From the NCBI RefSeq assembly GCF_022179325.1, contig NZ_BPQQ01000077.1:1-37807 (forward strand): a stretch of 37,807 nt of DNA. Direction: 5' to 3'. Shown here piece by piece: positions 1 through 8,139 of the stretch (the first letter of the stretch is position 1; each line of letters begins with the position of its first letter). The stretch comes from Methylobacterium isbiliense (lineage in GTDB: Bacteria > Pseudomonadota > Alphaproteobacteria > Rhizobiales > Beijerinckiaceae). A program made the translations under genes and the position numbers. The notes under the pieces were generated by a model. It was not told where the DNA came from. It saw only the letters and a program-made list of their open reading frames with translations, and made no database searches.

Positions 1-638
1 CCCCTGAGGCACGCGATGGCCTCGCTGCGGGTCGGGAGCTGGCGCTGGATGCGCTCCAGGTTGCCGACGATGACCCCGAGCAGGTTGTTGAAGTCGTGCG
101 CGACGCCTCCGGTGAGCTGGCCGATCGCCTCCATCTTCTGCGATTGCCGCAGCATCGCCTCCGCCTGCTCGCGCTCGGCCACCGCGCGGCGCAGGGCCTC
201 CAGGGCCTCGTCGCGTTCGGCGATGCGCGCCCGCAGCGCCGCGTTCACGCGCCGCAATTCCTCCGGCGAGGGCAGCGCGAGGGCCTTCGGCAGCAGAGGC
301 CAGAGCGCTGCCGCCGTGGCCACCGAGACGAACGCGGTGAAGACCTTCACGATCGCCTCGAATCCGTAATCGGGCACCCAGAGCGTCCAGATCGCCACGA
401 AATGCGTCGTTCCGCAGGCCAGGATGAAGGCGGCGAAGCACCAGAACATCCACCCGAAGACGATGTCGCGCCGATGCGTCGCGAAGACGCCGAGCGCGAC
501 GGGAATCGAGAAATAGGCGAGCCCGATCACCGCATCAGCCACCACATGGGTCCAGATCAGTTCCGGGCGCCACAACAGGCAGATGCCGTGAGGCGAGAGA
601 CTCTCCTTCTGGAGGAGCCGGCCGACGAAGTCGAGCAT
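1..638 (-). CDS. Ethylene-receptor-like sensor histidine kinase, N-terminal part (runs off window)
   Basis: About 212 codons of a membrane sensor kinase read leftward from ATG at 638; the rest lies beyond base 1. Residues 25-120 form three hydrophobic helices matching the N-terminal domain of plant ETR1. Asp35, Tyr42, Ile45, Pro46, Ile72, Cys75 and His79 reproduce, with identical spacing, the ETR1 residues Asp25, Tyr32, Ile35, Pro36, Ile62, Cys65 and His69; Cys65 and His69 bind the copper cofactor. A coiled-coil linker (about 125-165) leads to a HisKA dimerisation helix with the phosphoacceptor His181 in the motif [11 protein letters not shown]. No GAF domain lies between, unlike ETR1. The ATPase domain is not visible. 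No strong Shine-Dalgarno precedes the start, so the exact start is less certain than the gene. The ligand is unknown; copper or ethylene sensing is inference. Confidence 0.88.
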   Translation of the reverse strand, partial: MLDFVGRLLQKESLSPHGICLLWRPELIWTHVVADAVIGLAYFSIPVALGVFATHRRDIVFGWMFWCFAAFILACGTTHFVAIWTLWVPDYGFEAIVKVFTAFVSVATAAALWPLLPKALALPSPEELRRVNAALRARIAERDEALEALRRAVAEREQAEAMLRQSQKMEAIGQLTGGVAHDFNNLLGVIVGNLERIQRQLPTRSEAIACLR

Positions 639-901
639 AGGATTGGTCGCTTGGAGGCAATGCCCGATCGGGACTCGGCGGGAGGAGACACCGACTATGC
701 GACGGCTTCGCGTCGCGCGCACGCGCTTTCGCGCTGCGGCGGCAGGCACGCCGCCGGAATGCCGCGATGCGGAACCTTGCCGGGCGGCGCGCATTGGCCC
801 AGGCGCCCCCACGGCATCGCTTCCCCGCGCCGGCATTCTCCCGCCGCGGAACGATCCGTCGTGGGCGCGTCGGCGCATGGCAGAGGCGAAGGATCGATCG
901 G

Positions 902-2674
902 ATGTGTGGGATCTGCGGCGAAATCCGCCTGGACGGGGCGCCGCCGGACGCGGCGGCGGTGGCGGCGATGGCCGGACCGTTGCGGGCGCGCGGCCCGGAT
1001 GCGGGGGGCAGCTTCTCGCAGGGCGCGGTCGCCTTCGGGCACCGCCGCCTCAGCATCCTCGATCTCAGCCCCGCCTCGCAGCAGCCGATGGTCGATCCGG
1101 GCCTCGGCCTCGCGATCGTGTTCAACGGCTGCATCTACAACTTCCGGCCGCTGCGTGAGGAGCTGCGCGCCAAGGGCTACGCGTTCTTCTCGGACGGCGA
1201 CACGGAGGTGATCCTCAAGGCCTACCACGCCTGGGGCCCGGCCTGCGTCGAGCGCTTCTACGGCATGTTCGCCTTCGTGCTGTGGGAGCGCGACAGCGGG
1301 CGCATCCTGATCGCCCGCGACCGGCTCGGCATCAAGCCGCTCTACTACACCGAAGCGGGCGGGCGGCTGCGCTTCGCGTCGAGCCTGCCGGCGCTGCTGG
1401 CGGCGGGCGATGTCGACACGTCGATCGACCGGGCCGCGCTCCACCACTACATGAGCTTCCACGCGGTCGTGCCCGCGCCGATGACGATCCTGAAGGGCGT
1501 GCGCAAGGTGCCGCCCGCGACGACCATCGTCATCGAGCCCGACGGCACGCGCCGCGAGCGCACCTACTGGGAGGCCGTCGTCGGAGAGCGCCCCGAGGAC
1601 CGCCACATGACCGAGGCCGACTGGCGCGAGGCGGTGCTCGCCACCCTGCGCAAGGCGGTCGAGCGGCGCCTCGTCTCGGACGTGCCGGTGGGCGTGCTGC
1701 TCTCGGGGGGGCTCGATTCCTCGATCGTGGTGGCGCTGCTCGCCGAGGCGGGCCAGCGGGGCCTCAAGACCTTCTCGATCGGCTTCGAGACGGTCGGCGA
1801 CGAGGTCGGCGACGAGTTCAAGTACTCCGACATCATCGCCGAGCGCTTCGGCACCGACCACCACCGCATCCGCATCGACTCGGCCCGCGCGCTTCCGGCC
1901 CTGCACGGGGTGGTGGCGGCGATGTCCGAGCCGATGGTCAGCCACGACGCGATCGGCTTCTACCTCCTGTCGGAGGAGGTCTCGAAGCACGTCAAGGTGG
2001 TGCAGAGCGGGCAGGGGGCCGACGAGATCTTCGGCGGCTACCACTGGTACCCGCCGATGATGCAGGCCGACGACGCCGTCTCGGCCTACGCGCGGGTGTT
2101 CTTCGACCGCGATCAGGCCGAGATGGCCGAGGTGCTGGAGCCGGGCTTCCTCGCCGACGATGCGAGCCGCGCCTTCGTGGCGGCGCATTTCGCCCGCCCC
2201 GGCGCGCCCCGGCCGATCGACAAGGCGCTGCGCATCGACACCGAGATCATGCTGGTCGACGATCCGGTCAAACGCGTCGACAACATGACGATGGCCTGGG
2301 GGCTGGAGGCCCGCGTGCCGTTCCTCGACCACGACCTCGTGGGCCTCGCCGGCCGGGTGCCGGCCGAGCTCAAGATCCGCGACGGCGGCAAGTACATCCT
2401 CAAGGAGGCCGGCCGGCGCGTCGTGCCCGCCGAGGTGATCGACCGGCCCAAGGGCTACTTCCCGGTGCCGGCCCTCAAGTACCTGCGCGGCCCCTTCCTC
2501 GATCTCGTGCGCGACGTGCTGAGCCAGCCGGCCGCCCGCGAGCGCGGGATCTTCCGGCCGGCCTACGTTGACCGGCTCCTGGCCGAGCCCGAGGCGCACA
2601 TGACCCCCTTGCGCGGCTCGAAGCTCTGGCAGGTCGCGCTGCTCGAGTTCTGGCTCCAGACCCACACGATCTGA
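902..2674 (+). CDS. asnO: N-acetylglutaminylglutamine amidotransferase (AsnB-like)
   Basis: A 590-residue class II glutamine amidotransferase of the asparagine synthetase B type. The start at 902 is preferred over upstream in-frame starts because it exposes the catalytic Cys2 (MCGICGE) after removal of Met. The Ntn-hydrolase glutaminase domain covers about residues 1-215 ([28 protein letters not shown]). The synthetase domain follows, with the ATP-pyrophosphatase loop SGGLDSS at 268-274. The immediate downstream genes, a GNAT/ATP-grasp ligase and an M42 peptidase, are the known partners for synthesis of the osmoprotectant NAGGN, so the role is amidation of acetyl-Gln-Gln rather than asparagine synthesis. 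The family function was established in Sinorhizobium and Pseudomonas; assignment here rests on motifs and gene order. It is probably first in an operon with the following two genes. Confidence 0.92.
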   Translation: MCGICGEIRLDGAPPDAAAVAAMAGPLRARGPDAGGSFSQGAVAFGHRRLSILDLSPASQQPMVDPGLGLAIVFNGCIYNFRPLREELRAKGYAFFSDGDTEVILKAYHAWGPACVERFYGMFAFVLWERDSGRILIARDRLGIKPLYYTEAGGRLRFASSLPALLAAGDVDTSIDRAALHHYMSFHAVVPAPMTILKGVRKVPPATTIVIEPDGTRRERTYWEAVVGERPEDRHMTEADWREAVLATLRKAVERRLVSDVPVGVLLSGGLDSSIVVALLAEAGQRGLKTFSIGFETVGDEVGDEFKYSDIIAERFGTDHHRIRIDSARALPALHGVVAAMSEPMVSHDAIGFYLLSEEVSKHVKVVQSGQGADEIFGGYHWYPPMMQADDAVSAYARVFFDRDQAEMAEVLEPGFLADDASRAFVAAHFARPGAPRPIDKALRIDTEIMLVDDPVKRVDNMTMAWGLEARVPFLDHDLVGLAGRVPAELKIRDGGKYILKEAGRRVVPAEVIDRPKGYFPVPALKYLRGPFLDLVRDVLSQPAARERGIFRPAYVDRLLAEPEAHMTPLRGSKLWQVALLEFWLQTHTI

Positions 2675-2692
2675 ACCGGCAAGGTCCGCAAC

Positions 2693-4414
2693 ATGACGAG
2701 CCCCCGCCCGCGGCCCGCTCCCGCTCCGGCTGCCCCCTCCGACGCCGCCCCCGCCGGCCGCGCCAACGTCGCCGTCGAGTGCGGCTGGGGGCGGCTGATC
2801 TTCGGCCAGACCTTCCGCGATCCGGCCGACCTCGTGGACACCCTGCTGCAGGAGCAGCCGGGCCGGCGGGACGTGGCCTTCTACGTCGCCGAGCCGCACG
2901 TGGTGCTGGCGCTCGCCCCGACCGAACTCTTCCTCGACCCGTCCCACGCCTTCCGCCTCGCGCTCGCCGACCTCGACGAGGGGCCGCCGCCGCACGGTGT
3001 CCGGGTGCGCGGGATCCGCGGGCCGGCCGATATCGGCGAGATCAACCGCATCTGCCTCGCCCGGCGCATGGTGCAGATCGATCCGGCCTCGGCATGGCCC
3101 GCCGCCGGGGATTCGCTTCTCACCTACCTCGTCGCCGAGGATGCCGGGACGGGTGCGATCCTGGGGGCGGCGACCGGCGTCGACCACGTCGCGGCCTTCG
3201 ACGACCCGGAGAACGCGGCCTCCCTGTGGTCGCTCGCGGTCGACCCGCAGAGCCCGCATCCGGGCGTCGGCGAGGGGTTGGTGCGGGCGCTCGCCGCCCA
3301 TTTCCGGGCGCGCGGGCGGGCGTTCATGGACCTCTCGGTCATGCACGACAACACGCAGGCGATCGCGCTCTACGACAAACTCGGCTTCACCCGCCTGCCG
3401 ACCTTCACCATCAAGACCAAGAACTCCTTCAACGAAAAACTCTACATCGGCCCCTCGCCGGAGGCGGCGCTGAACCCCTACGCGCGCATCCTGACCGACG
3501 AGGCGCGCCGGCGCGGCATCACGGTCGAGGTGGTGGACGAGCCGACCTCGCTGTTCCGCCTCTCCCACGGCGGGCGCAGCTTCGTCTGCCGCGAGAGCCT
3601 CACCTCGGCGACCTCCGCGGCCGCGATGACGATCTGCGACGACAAGGCCCTCACGCGCCGGCTCCTCGCCGGGGCGGACCTGCGCGTGCCGGACCAGGCG
3701 ACCGTCACCGACGACGAGGCGGCCCGGGCCTTCCTGGACCGTTACGGTGCGGTGGTGGTGAAGCCCGCCCGCGGCGAGCAGGGCCGCGGCATCGCCGTGA
3801 ACCTCACCACGCCGGAGGAGGTGACGGCGGCGGTGGCGGAGGCGCGGCGCGTCTGCGATACGGTGCTGCTCGAAGAGTTCGTGGAGGGCGAGGACCTGCG
3901 CGTCATCGTCATCGACTTCAAGGTCGTGGCGGCGGCGATCCGGCGGCCGGCCCAGGTGGCGGGCGACGGGCGCCACACCGTGCGCGAGCTCATCGAGCGC
4001 CAGAGCCGGCGCCGCGCGGCGGCCACGGGCGGCGAGTCGAGGATCCCGCTCGACGACGAGACCGCGCGCTGCGTGACGCGCGCGGGCCGCAGCCTCGACG
4101 ACGTGCTCCCCGCCGGCGAGACGCTCCTCGTGCGGCGCACCGCCAACCTCCACACGGGCGGCACGATCCACGACGTCACGGACGCGGTCCATCCCGACAT
4201 CGTCGCGGCCTGCGTCAAGGCGGCCCGGGTGATCGACATCCCGGTCGTCGGCCTCGACCTGATGGTGCCGGACGTGCGAGGACCCGCGCACTGGTTCATC
4301 GAGGCCAACGAGCGGCCGGGCCTCGCCAACCACGAGCCGCAGCCCACGGCCGAGCGGTTCATCGACATGCTCTTCCCGCAGACGATCGCGGCCGCGCGGA
4401 TCCGGAGGCACTGA
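2693..4414 (+). CDS. ngg: N-acetylglutaminylglutamine synthetase (GNAT plus ATP-grasp)
   Basis: A 573-residue two-domain enzyme. After a Pro/Ala-rich N-terminus, residues about 100-245 form a GNAT acetyltransferase domain (LAVDPQSPHPGVGEGLVRAL at the acetyl-CoA loop, then HDNTQAIALYDKLGF). Residues about 305-570 form an ATP-grasp ligase: VVVKPARGEQGRGI at 354-367, the hinge VLLEEFVEGEDLRV at 391-404, and the metal-binding end GLDLMVP with FIEANERPGLANHE at 535-548. This fusion is the hallmark of the NAGGN synthetase, which acetylates glutamine and joins it to a second glutamine; the AsnB-like gene 18 bases upstream then amidates the product. The length fits the family. The start at 2693 has only a weak purine stretch upstream, so a slightly later start is possible within the low-complexity N-terminus. 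Confidence 0.92.
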   Translation: MTSPRPRPAPAPAAPSDAAPAGRANVAVECGWGRLIFGQTFRDPADLVDTLLQEQPGRRDVAFYVAEPHVVLALAPTELFLDPSHAFRLALADLDEGPPPHGVRVRGIRGPADIGEINRICLARRMVQIDPASAWPAAGDSLLTYLVAEDAGTGAILGAATGVDHVAAFDDPENAASLWSLAVDPQSPHPGVGEGLVRALAAHFRARGRAFMDLSVMHDNTQAIALYDKLGFTRLPTFTIKTKNSFNEKLYIGPSPEAALNPYARILTDEARRRGITVEVVDEPTSLFRLSHGGRSFVCRESLTSATSAAAMTICDDKALTRRLLAGADLRVPDQATVTDDEAARAFLDRYGAVVVKPARGEQGRGIAVNLTTPEEVTAAVAEARRVCDTVLLEEFVEGEDLRVIVIDFKVVAAAIRRPAQVAGDGRHTVRELIERQSRRRAAATGGESRIPLDDETARCVTRAGRSLDDVLPAGETLLVRRTANLHTGGTIHDVTDAVHPDIVAACVKAARVIDIPVVGLDLMVPDVRGPAHWFIEANERPGLANHEPQPTAERFIDMLFPQTIAAARIRRH

Positions 4415-4417
4415 CGC

Positions 4418-5605
4418 GTGAACAAGCCGTTCGTGATGCCGTCCGCCACGGTGCGGATCGACGTCGACTACATGCTCGACTTCCTCAAGCGCCTGATCGA
4501 GATCCCGAGCCCGACCGGCTACACCGATCAGGCGGTGCATTTCTGCGGGCGCGAGCTGGAGCGGCTGGGGGTGCCCTTCGAGCTGACGCGCCGCGGCGCC
4601 ATCCGGGCGACCCTGCGCGGGGCCGGGCCGGGGCCGGCCCGGGCGATGGTCTCGCACCTCGACACGCTCGGCGCGATGGTCAAGCAGCTCAAGGATAACG
4701 GCCGCCTTGCGCTGATCCCGATCGGCACGTGGTCGGCGCGCTTCGCGGAGGGCGCGCGCTGCACCATCTTCACCGATCGCGGCAGCTACCGGGGCACGAT
4801 CCTGCCGCTCAAGGCCTCGGGCCACACCTTCAACGAGGAGGTCGACACCCAGCCGGTCGACTGGACCAACGTCGAGATGCGGGTCGACGCCTTCTCGTAC
4901 CGCTGCGAGGACCTGCGGCGGCTGGGCTTCAACGTCGGCGACTTCGTGGCCGTCGATCCCAACCCGGAGATCTCGCCGCGGGGCTACATCAACTCCCGCT
5001 ACCTCGACGACAAGGCGGGCGTGGCGGTGATGTTCGCCGCCATGAAGGCTCTGGCGGATGCCGGGCAGAAGCCCACGGTCGACACCTACATGCTGTTCAC
5101 CATCGCCGAGGAGGTCGGAGTCGGCGCCTCCTCGGTGCTGCACGGCGACATCGCCGAGATGGTGACGATCGACAACGGCACCGTCGCCCCCGGGCAGGGG
5201 AGCCGCGAATCCGGCGTGACCATCAGCATGGCCGATTCGGCCGGGCCGTTCGACTTCCACCTGACCCGCCGCCTGATCGAGCTGTGCGAGACGAACGACA
5301 TCCGCTATGAGCGCGACGTCTTCCGGTTCTACCGCAGCGACAGCGCCTCGGCGCTGGAGGCGGGCAACGATCTGCGCACGGCGCTGATCTGCTTCGGCAT
5401 CGATTCCTCGCACGGCTACGAGCGCACCCACGTCAACGCCCTGCGCTCGCTCGCCGAACTCTCCTGCCACTATCTCCAGAGCGACGTGCTGTTCGGGCGC
5501 GACGTCAGGCCCCTCGGACCGCTGGCGGGCTTCCCGCGCCAGGAGGTCGAGACCGCCGATCCAGCCGCCGACGAGGGCGACGCGGGCGCCGCCTTCCCGA
5601 GCTGA
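4418..5605 (+). CDS. M42-family peptidase of the NAGGN system
   Basis: A 395-residue cytoplasmic metallopeptidase of the M42 (glutamyl/leucyl aminopeptidase) type. Visible motifs are SHLDTLGAM for the first metal-binding His and Asp, YLDDKAGVAV for the bridging Asp, TIAEEVGVGASS for the catalytic Glu pair, and SHGYERTH near the C-terminus. It starts with GTG three bases after the synthetase stop; GGAGG at 4405-4409 lies inside the previous gene, so it is translationally coupled. This peptidase type accompanies NAGGN biosynthesis genes in many bacteria. Its likely job is turnover of the dipeptide when osmotic stress ends, which is an inference from context. The last 35 residues are acidic and low in complexity and look like a non-catalytic tail. 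Confidence 0.9.
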   Translation: MNKPFVMPSATVRIDVDYMLDFLKRLIEIPSPTGYTDQAVHFCGRELERLGVPFELTRRGAIRATLRGAGPGPARAMVSHLDTLGAMVKQLKDNGRLALIPIGTWSARFAEGARCTIFTDRGSYRGTILPLKASGHTFNEEVDTQPVDWTNVEMRVDAFSYRCEDLRRLGFNVGDFVAVDPNPEISPRGYINSRYLDDKAGVAVMFAAMKALADAGQKPTVDTYMLFTIAEEVGVGASSVLHGDIAEMVTIDNGTVAPGQGSRESGVTISMADSAGPFDFHLTRRLIELCETNDIRYERDVFRFYRSDSASALEAGNDLRTALICFGIDSSHGYERTHVNALRSLAELSCHYLQSDVLFGRDVRPLGPLAGFPRQEVETADPAADEGDAGAAFPS

Positions 5606-5671
5606 CGGAACCGGGGCGGGATCCCGGGCGATGACGAGCCCGGCGGGCGGAAGGCCCGCGCGGGGAGCCGG

Positions 5672-7495
5672 ATGATCGTCTACGGGGATGTGCGCCGGCA
5701 CGAGGAGACGGCCTCGGCCATCGACCGGGTGGCCCGGGCCGCGGCGCAGGCCGCCGGTCTGCCGCCTGGGATCGGGCGGCACGGGACGCTCGCGACCGCC
5801 TTCATCACCGCCGGCGAACTCGCGCAGGGCATCGCGGATGCCGCCTTCCACGAGCGGGAGGCGGACGCGCCGAGCCCCGGCGAGGACGCGGCCCTCGCGC
5901 TCCTGATGGCGCTCGCGCGGGCGCTCTGGCGCTCATGGGAGACCGGGTTCCGGGAGACCGGGTTCCGGGAGACGGACTTGCACGAGGCCGGCGCGCCGGT
6001 GCCCGGGCTCCTCGCGGCGCTGGCGGCCGCGGCCCTGCCGCGCGACCTCGTCCTCAAGCGGGCGGAGGGCTTCGCCTTCTACGCGCTCTATCCCGAGAGC
6101 GTTGCGGCGGCCGCCCGCGCCTCCGGTTTCGGGGCCGACACGCGGGTGATCGGCATCCGCAGCATCGGCGCGCCGCTCGGCGCGATGGCGGCGGCGGCGC
6201 TCGGCGCCCGCCCGCCCGTCACCGTGCGGCCGGTCGGGCACCCGTACCGGCGCCGGCTGTCGCTGTCTCCCGCGATCGAGGCGGCGCTCGCGGCCCCGCC
6301 CGGCACCACCTACGCGGTCGTGGACGAGGGGCCGGGCCTCTCGGGCAGTTCCTTCGGCGCGGTGGCCGATCATCTGGAGGGGCGGGGCGTCGCGCGCGAG
6401 CGGATCGTCTTCTTCCCGAGCCATTCCGGCGCGCCGGGGCCGCAGGCGAGCGCGCCGCACCGGGCCCGCTGGGCGGCGGCACGGCGCTGCGTGGTGACGG
6501 TGGACGACCTCGTGCTGCGCGCGCCCCGGCCCGAGCATCGCCTGGACACCTGGCTCGCCGACCTGCTCGGCCCGCTCGACGGCCCTCCGGAGGACATCTC
6601 GGGCGGGGCATGGCGGGCCAGGTTCTGGCCGCCCGCCCCCCATCCTCCCGCAACTTGCCCTGCTGCGACTTGGCCGCCGGTCGATGCGCAGCAGGAGCGG
6701 CGCAAGGTCGTGGTGCGGGCGGGCGGGCGTTCGTGGCTCGCGAAATTCGTGGGACTCGGGGCCGACGGCGAGGCCGCGCTCGCCCGGGCGCGGCGTCTGG
6801 CGGGTGCCGGGTTCACGCCGCCGGTCGCCGGGTTCCGCCACGGCTTCCTGGTGGAGCGCTGGATGGAGGAGGCGCGGCCCCTCGTGCCGGGTCAGGTCGA
6901 TCCCCTGCGCCTCGCCGGCCGTGTCGGGCGCTACCTCGCCTTCCGGGCCGAGGCCTTCCCGGCCGGGCCGGAGCGGGGCGCCTCGCTGTCCGACCTCGTC
7001 GCCATGGCGCGCCACAATGCCGGGACGGCGCTCGGCGCCGAGGCCGGCAGGTGGTTCGACCGCTGGAGCCCGGACGCGCTCGCGCGGCTCGCCGCAGGGA
7101 TGCGTCCCGTCGAAACCGACAACCGTCTTCAGCCGTGGGAATGGCTCGTCCTGCCGGATGGCGGCCTCCTCAAGGCGGACGCCCTCGACCACCATGCCGC
7201 GCACGACCTCATCGGCTGTCAGGACGTCGCCTGGGACGTCGTCGGGGCGGGCATCGAACTCGCGCTGCCGCCGCAGGCGCGCGCTCGCCTCGTCGCAGCG
7301 GTGGAGCGCGGCACCGGGCGGGCGATCGCCCCCGACCTGCTCGCGCTCCTTGCGCCGTGCTACCTCGCCTTCCGGATCGGCGCCGGCACGATGGCGGCCG
7401 CGGCCGCCTCGCCCGAGGAGGCCGACCGCCTCGCCCGCGCCGCCGCCGCCGACACGGAGCGCCTGCGCGCGCTGCTGCGGCAACAGACGCGATGA
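5672..7495 (+). CDS. Uncharacterised PRTase-like / aminoglycoside-kinase-like fusion protein
   Basis: A 607-residue protein that I cannot assign to a named family. Residues about 125-290 resemble a type I phosphoribosyltransferase: a parallel strand reading TRVIGIRSIGAPLG (157-170), then VVDEGPGLSGSS (217-228), which has the acidic pair and small-residue loop of a PRPP-binding motif. Residues about 340-600 resemble an APH/choline-kinase fold: a strand with Lys358 (SWLAKF), then TDNRLQPWEWLV (482-493) and KADALDHH (501-508), which could supply the catalytic Asp/Asn and metal Asp, then QDVAWDVVG. Both readings are from pattern only. Start 5672 has GGGGAGCC in front. It lies 66 bases after the M42 gene and 10 bases before a histidine phosphatase, so the three probably share a transcript. 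A 15-base tandem repeat encodes ETGFRETGFRET at 90-101. Confidence 0.8.
   Translation: MIVYGDVRRHEETASAIDRVARAAAQAAGLPPGIGRHGTLATAFITAGELAQGIADAAFHEREADAPSPGEDAALALLMALARALWRSWETGFRETGFRETDLHEAGAPVPGLLAALAAAALPRDLVLKRAEGFAFYALYPESVAAAARASGFGADTRVIGIRSIGAPLGAMAAAALGARPPVTVRPVGHPYRRRLSLSPAIEAALAAPPGTTYAVVDEGPGLSGSSFGAVADHLEGRGVARERIVFFPSHSGAPGPQASAPHRARWAAARRCVVTVDDLVLRAPRPEHRLDTWLADLLGPLDGPPEDISGGAWRARFWPPAPHPPATCPAATWPPVDAQQERRKVVVRAGGRSWLAKFVGLGADGEAALARARRLAGAGFTPPVAGFRHGFLVERWMEEARPLVPGQVDPLRLAGRVGRYLAFRAEAFPAGPERGASLSDLVAMARHNAGTALGAEAGRWFDRWSPDALARLAAGMRPVETDNRLQPWEWLVLPDGGLLKADALDHHAAHDLIGCQDVAWDVVGAGIELALPPQARARLVAAVERGTGRAIAPDLLALLAPCYLAFRIGAGTMAAAAASPEEADRLARAAAADTERLRALLRQQTR
5938..5973 (+). 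repeat. 15-base in-frame tandem repeat
   Basis: Two perfect copies of a 15-base unit (5938-5952 and 5953-5967) are followed by the first 6 bases of a third. The unit length is a multiple of three, so it repeats ETGFR without breaking the frame. It sits in the linker before the PRTase-like domain and probably arose by slippage. Confidence 0.9.
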
Positions 7496-7505
7496 TGGAG
7501 ACCCG

Positions 7506-8039
7506 ATGATCCTGCTGCGGCACGGCCAGAGCACCTTCAACCTGCATTACGGCGCCACCGGACTCGATCCGGGCATTCCCGACGCGCCCTTGACGCCGCT
7601 CGGGCACGAGCAGGCCGAGGCCGCCGCCGCGGCGCTGGCGGGCGAGGACATCCGGCGCATCCTGTGCTCGCCCTACACGCGGGCGCTGCAGACCGCGGCG
7701 CCCGTGGCGGCCCGGCTCGGCCTGCCGGTGCTGGTCACGCCGGCCGTGCGGGAACGCTTCGCGGCGAGCTGCGACATCGGCACCTGCCGCACCGACCTCG
7801 CGCAGGCCTGGCCCCATCTCGACCTCGGCGCCGTCACCGAGATGTGGTGGGCGAAGGAGGCCGAGCCCCACGACCTCTTCCACGCCCGCACGGTCGCGTT
7901 CCGCGACGAGGTCGCGGCGCGGCCGGACTGGGACCACACGCTGGTGATCTGCCACTGGCACGTCATCCTGGCCCTCACGGGCCAGAGCCTCGGCAACGGG
8001 CAATGGGTCCGCCTGACGCATCCGGGCACCGCGGCCTGA
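7506..8039 (+). CDS. Histidine phosphatase family protein
   Basis: A 177-residue cytoplasmic protein of the histidine phosphatase (phosphoglycerate mutase-like) superfamily. The N-terminal motif LLRHGQST supplies the phosphoacceptor His6 and Arg5. SPYTRALQTA carries the second conserved Arg, and the C-terminal ICHWHVILAL carries the second catalytic His in a variant context (usually His-Gly). Start 7506 has GGAG 6 bases upstream and follows the preceding stop by 10 bases, so it is almost certainly cotranscribed with the PRTase/kinase-like fusion. The substrate cannot be told from sequence. Coupling to a putative kinase and phosphoribosyltransferase suggests a phosphorylated metabolite made or consumed by the upstream protein; that is inference. 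Confidence 0.88.
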   Translation: MILLRHGQSTFNLHYGATGLDPGIPDAPLTPLGHEQAEAAAAALAGEDIRRILCSPYTRALQTAAPVAARLGLPVLVTPAVRERFAASCDIGTCRTDLAQAWPHLDLGAVTEMWWAKEAEPHDLFHARTVAFRDEVAARPDWDHTLVICHWHVILALTGQSLGNGQWVRLTHPGTAA

Positions 8040-8070
8040 GACCGGTTCCGGACGCTGCCTTCCGGGCGCG

Positions 8071-8082
8071 GGCTCGCGAGCC
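8071..8082. terminator. Palindrome between convergent genes (possible terminator)
   Basis: A perfect 12-base palindrome (GGCTCGCGAGCC) lies between the convergent histidine phosphatase and hybrid kinase genes, followed by more GC-rich self-complementary sequence. There is no T-run, so terminator function is only suggested by position. Confidence 0.35.
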
Positions 8083-8139
8083 GGCGCGGCGGAGCCGCGG
8101 CGATGCTCCCTCGCGCGAAGCCGATGGAGCCCGGCGGCC

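Noticed and set aside
695-5851. A 1718-codon open frame on the minus strand opposite the NAGGN genes
   Set aside because: It is rich in Arg, Gly, Val, Asp and His with no domain pattern, spans several clearly real genes on the other strand, and is the usual antisense shadow of high-GC codon use.
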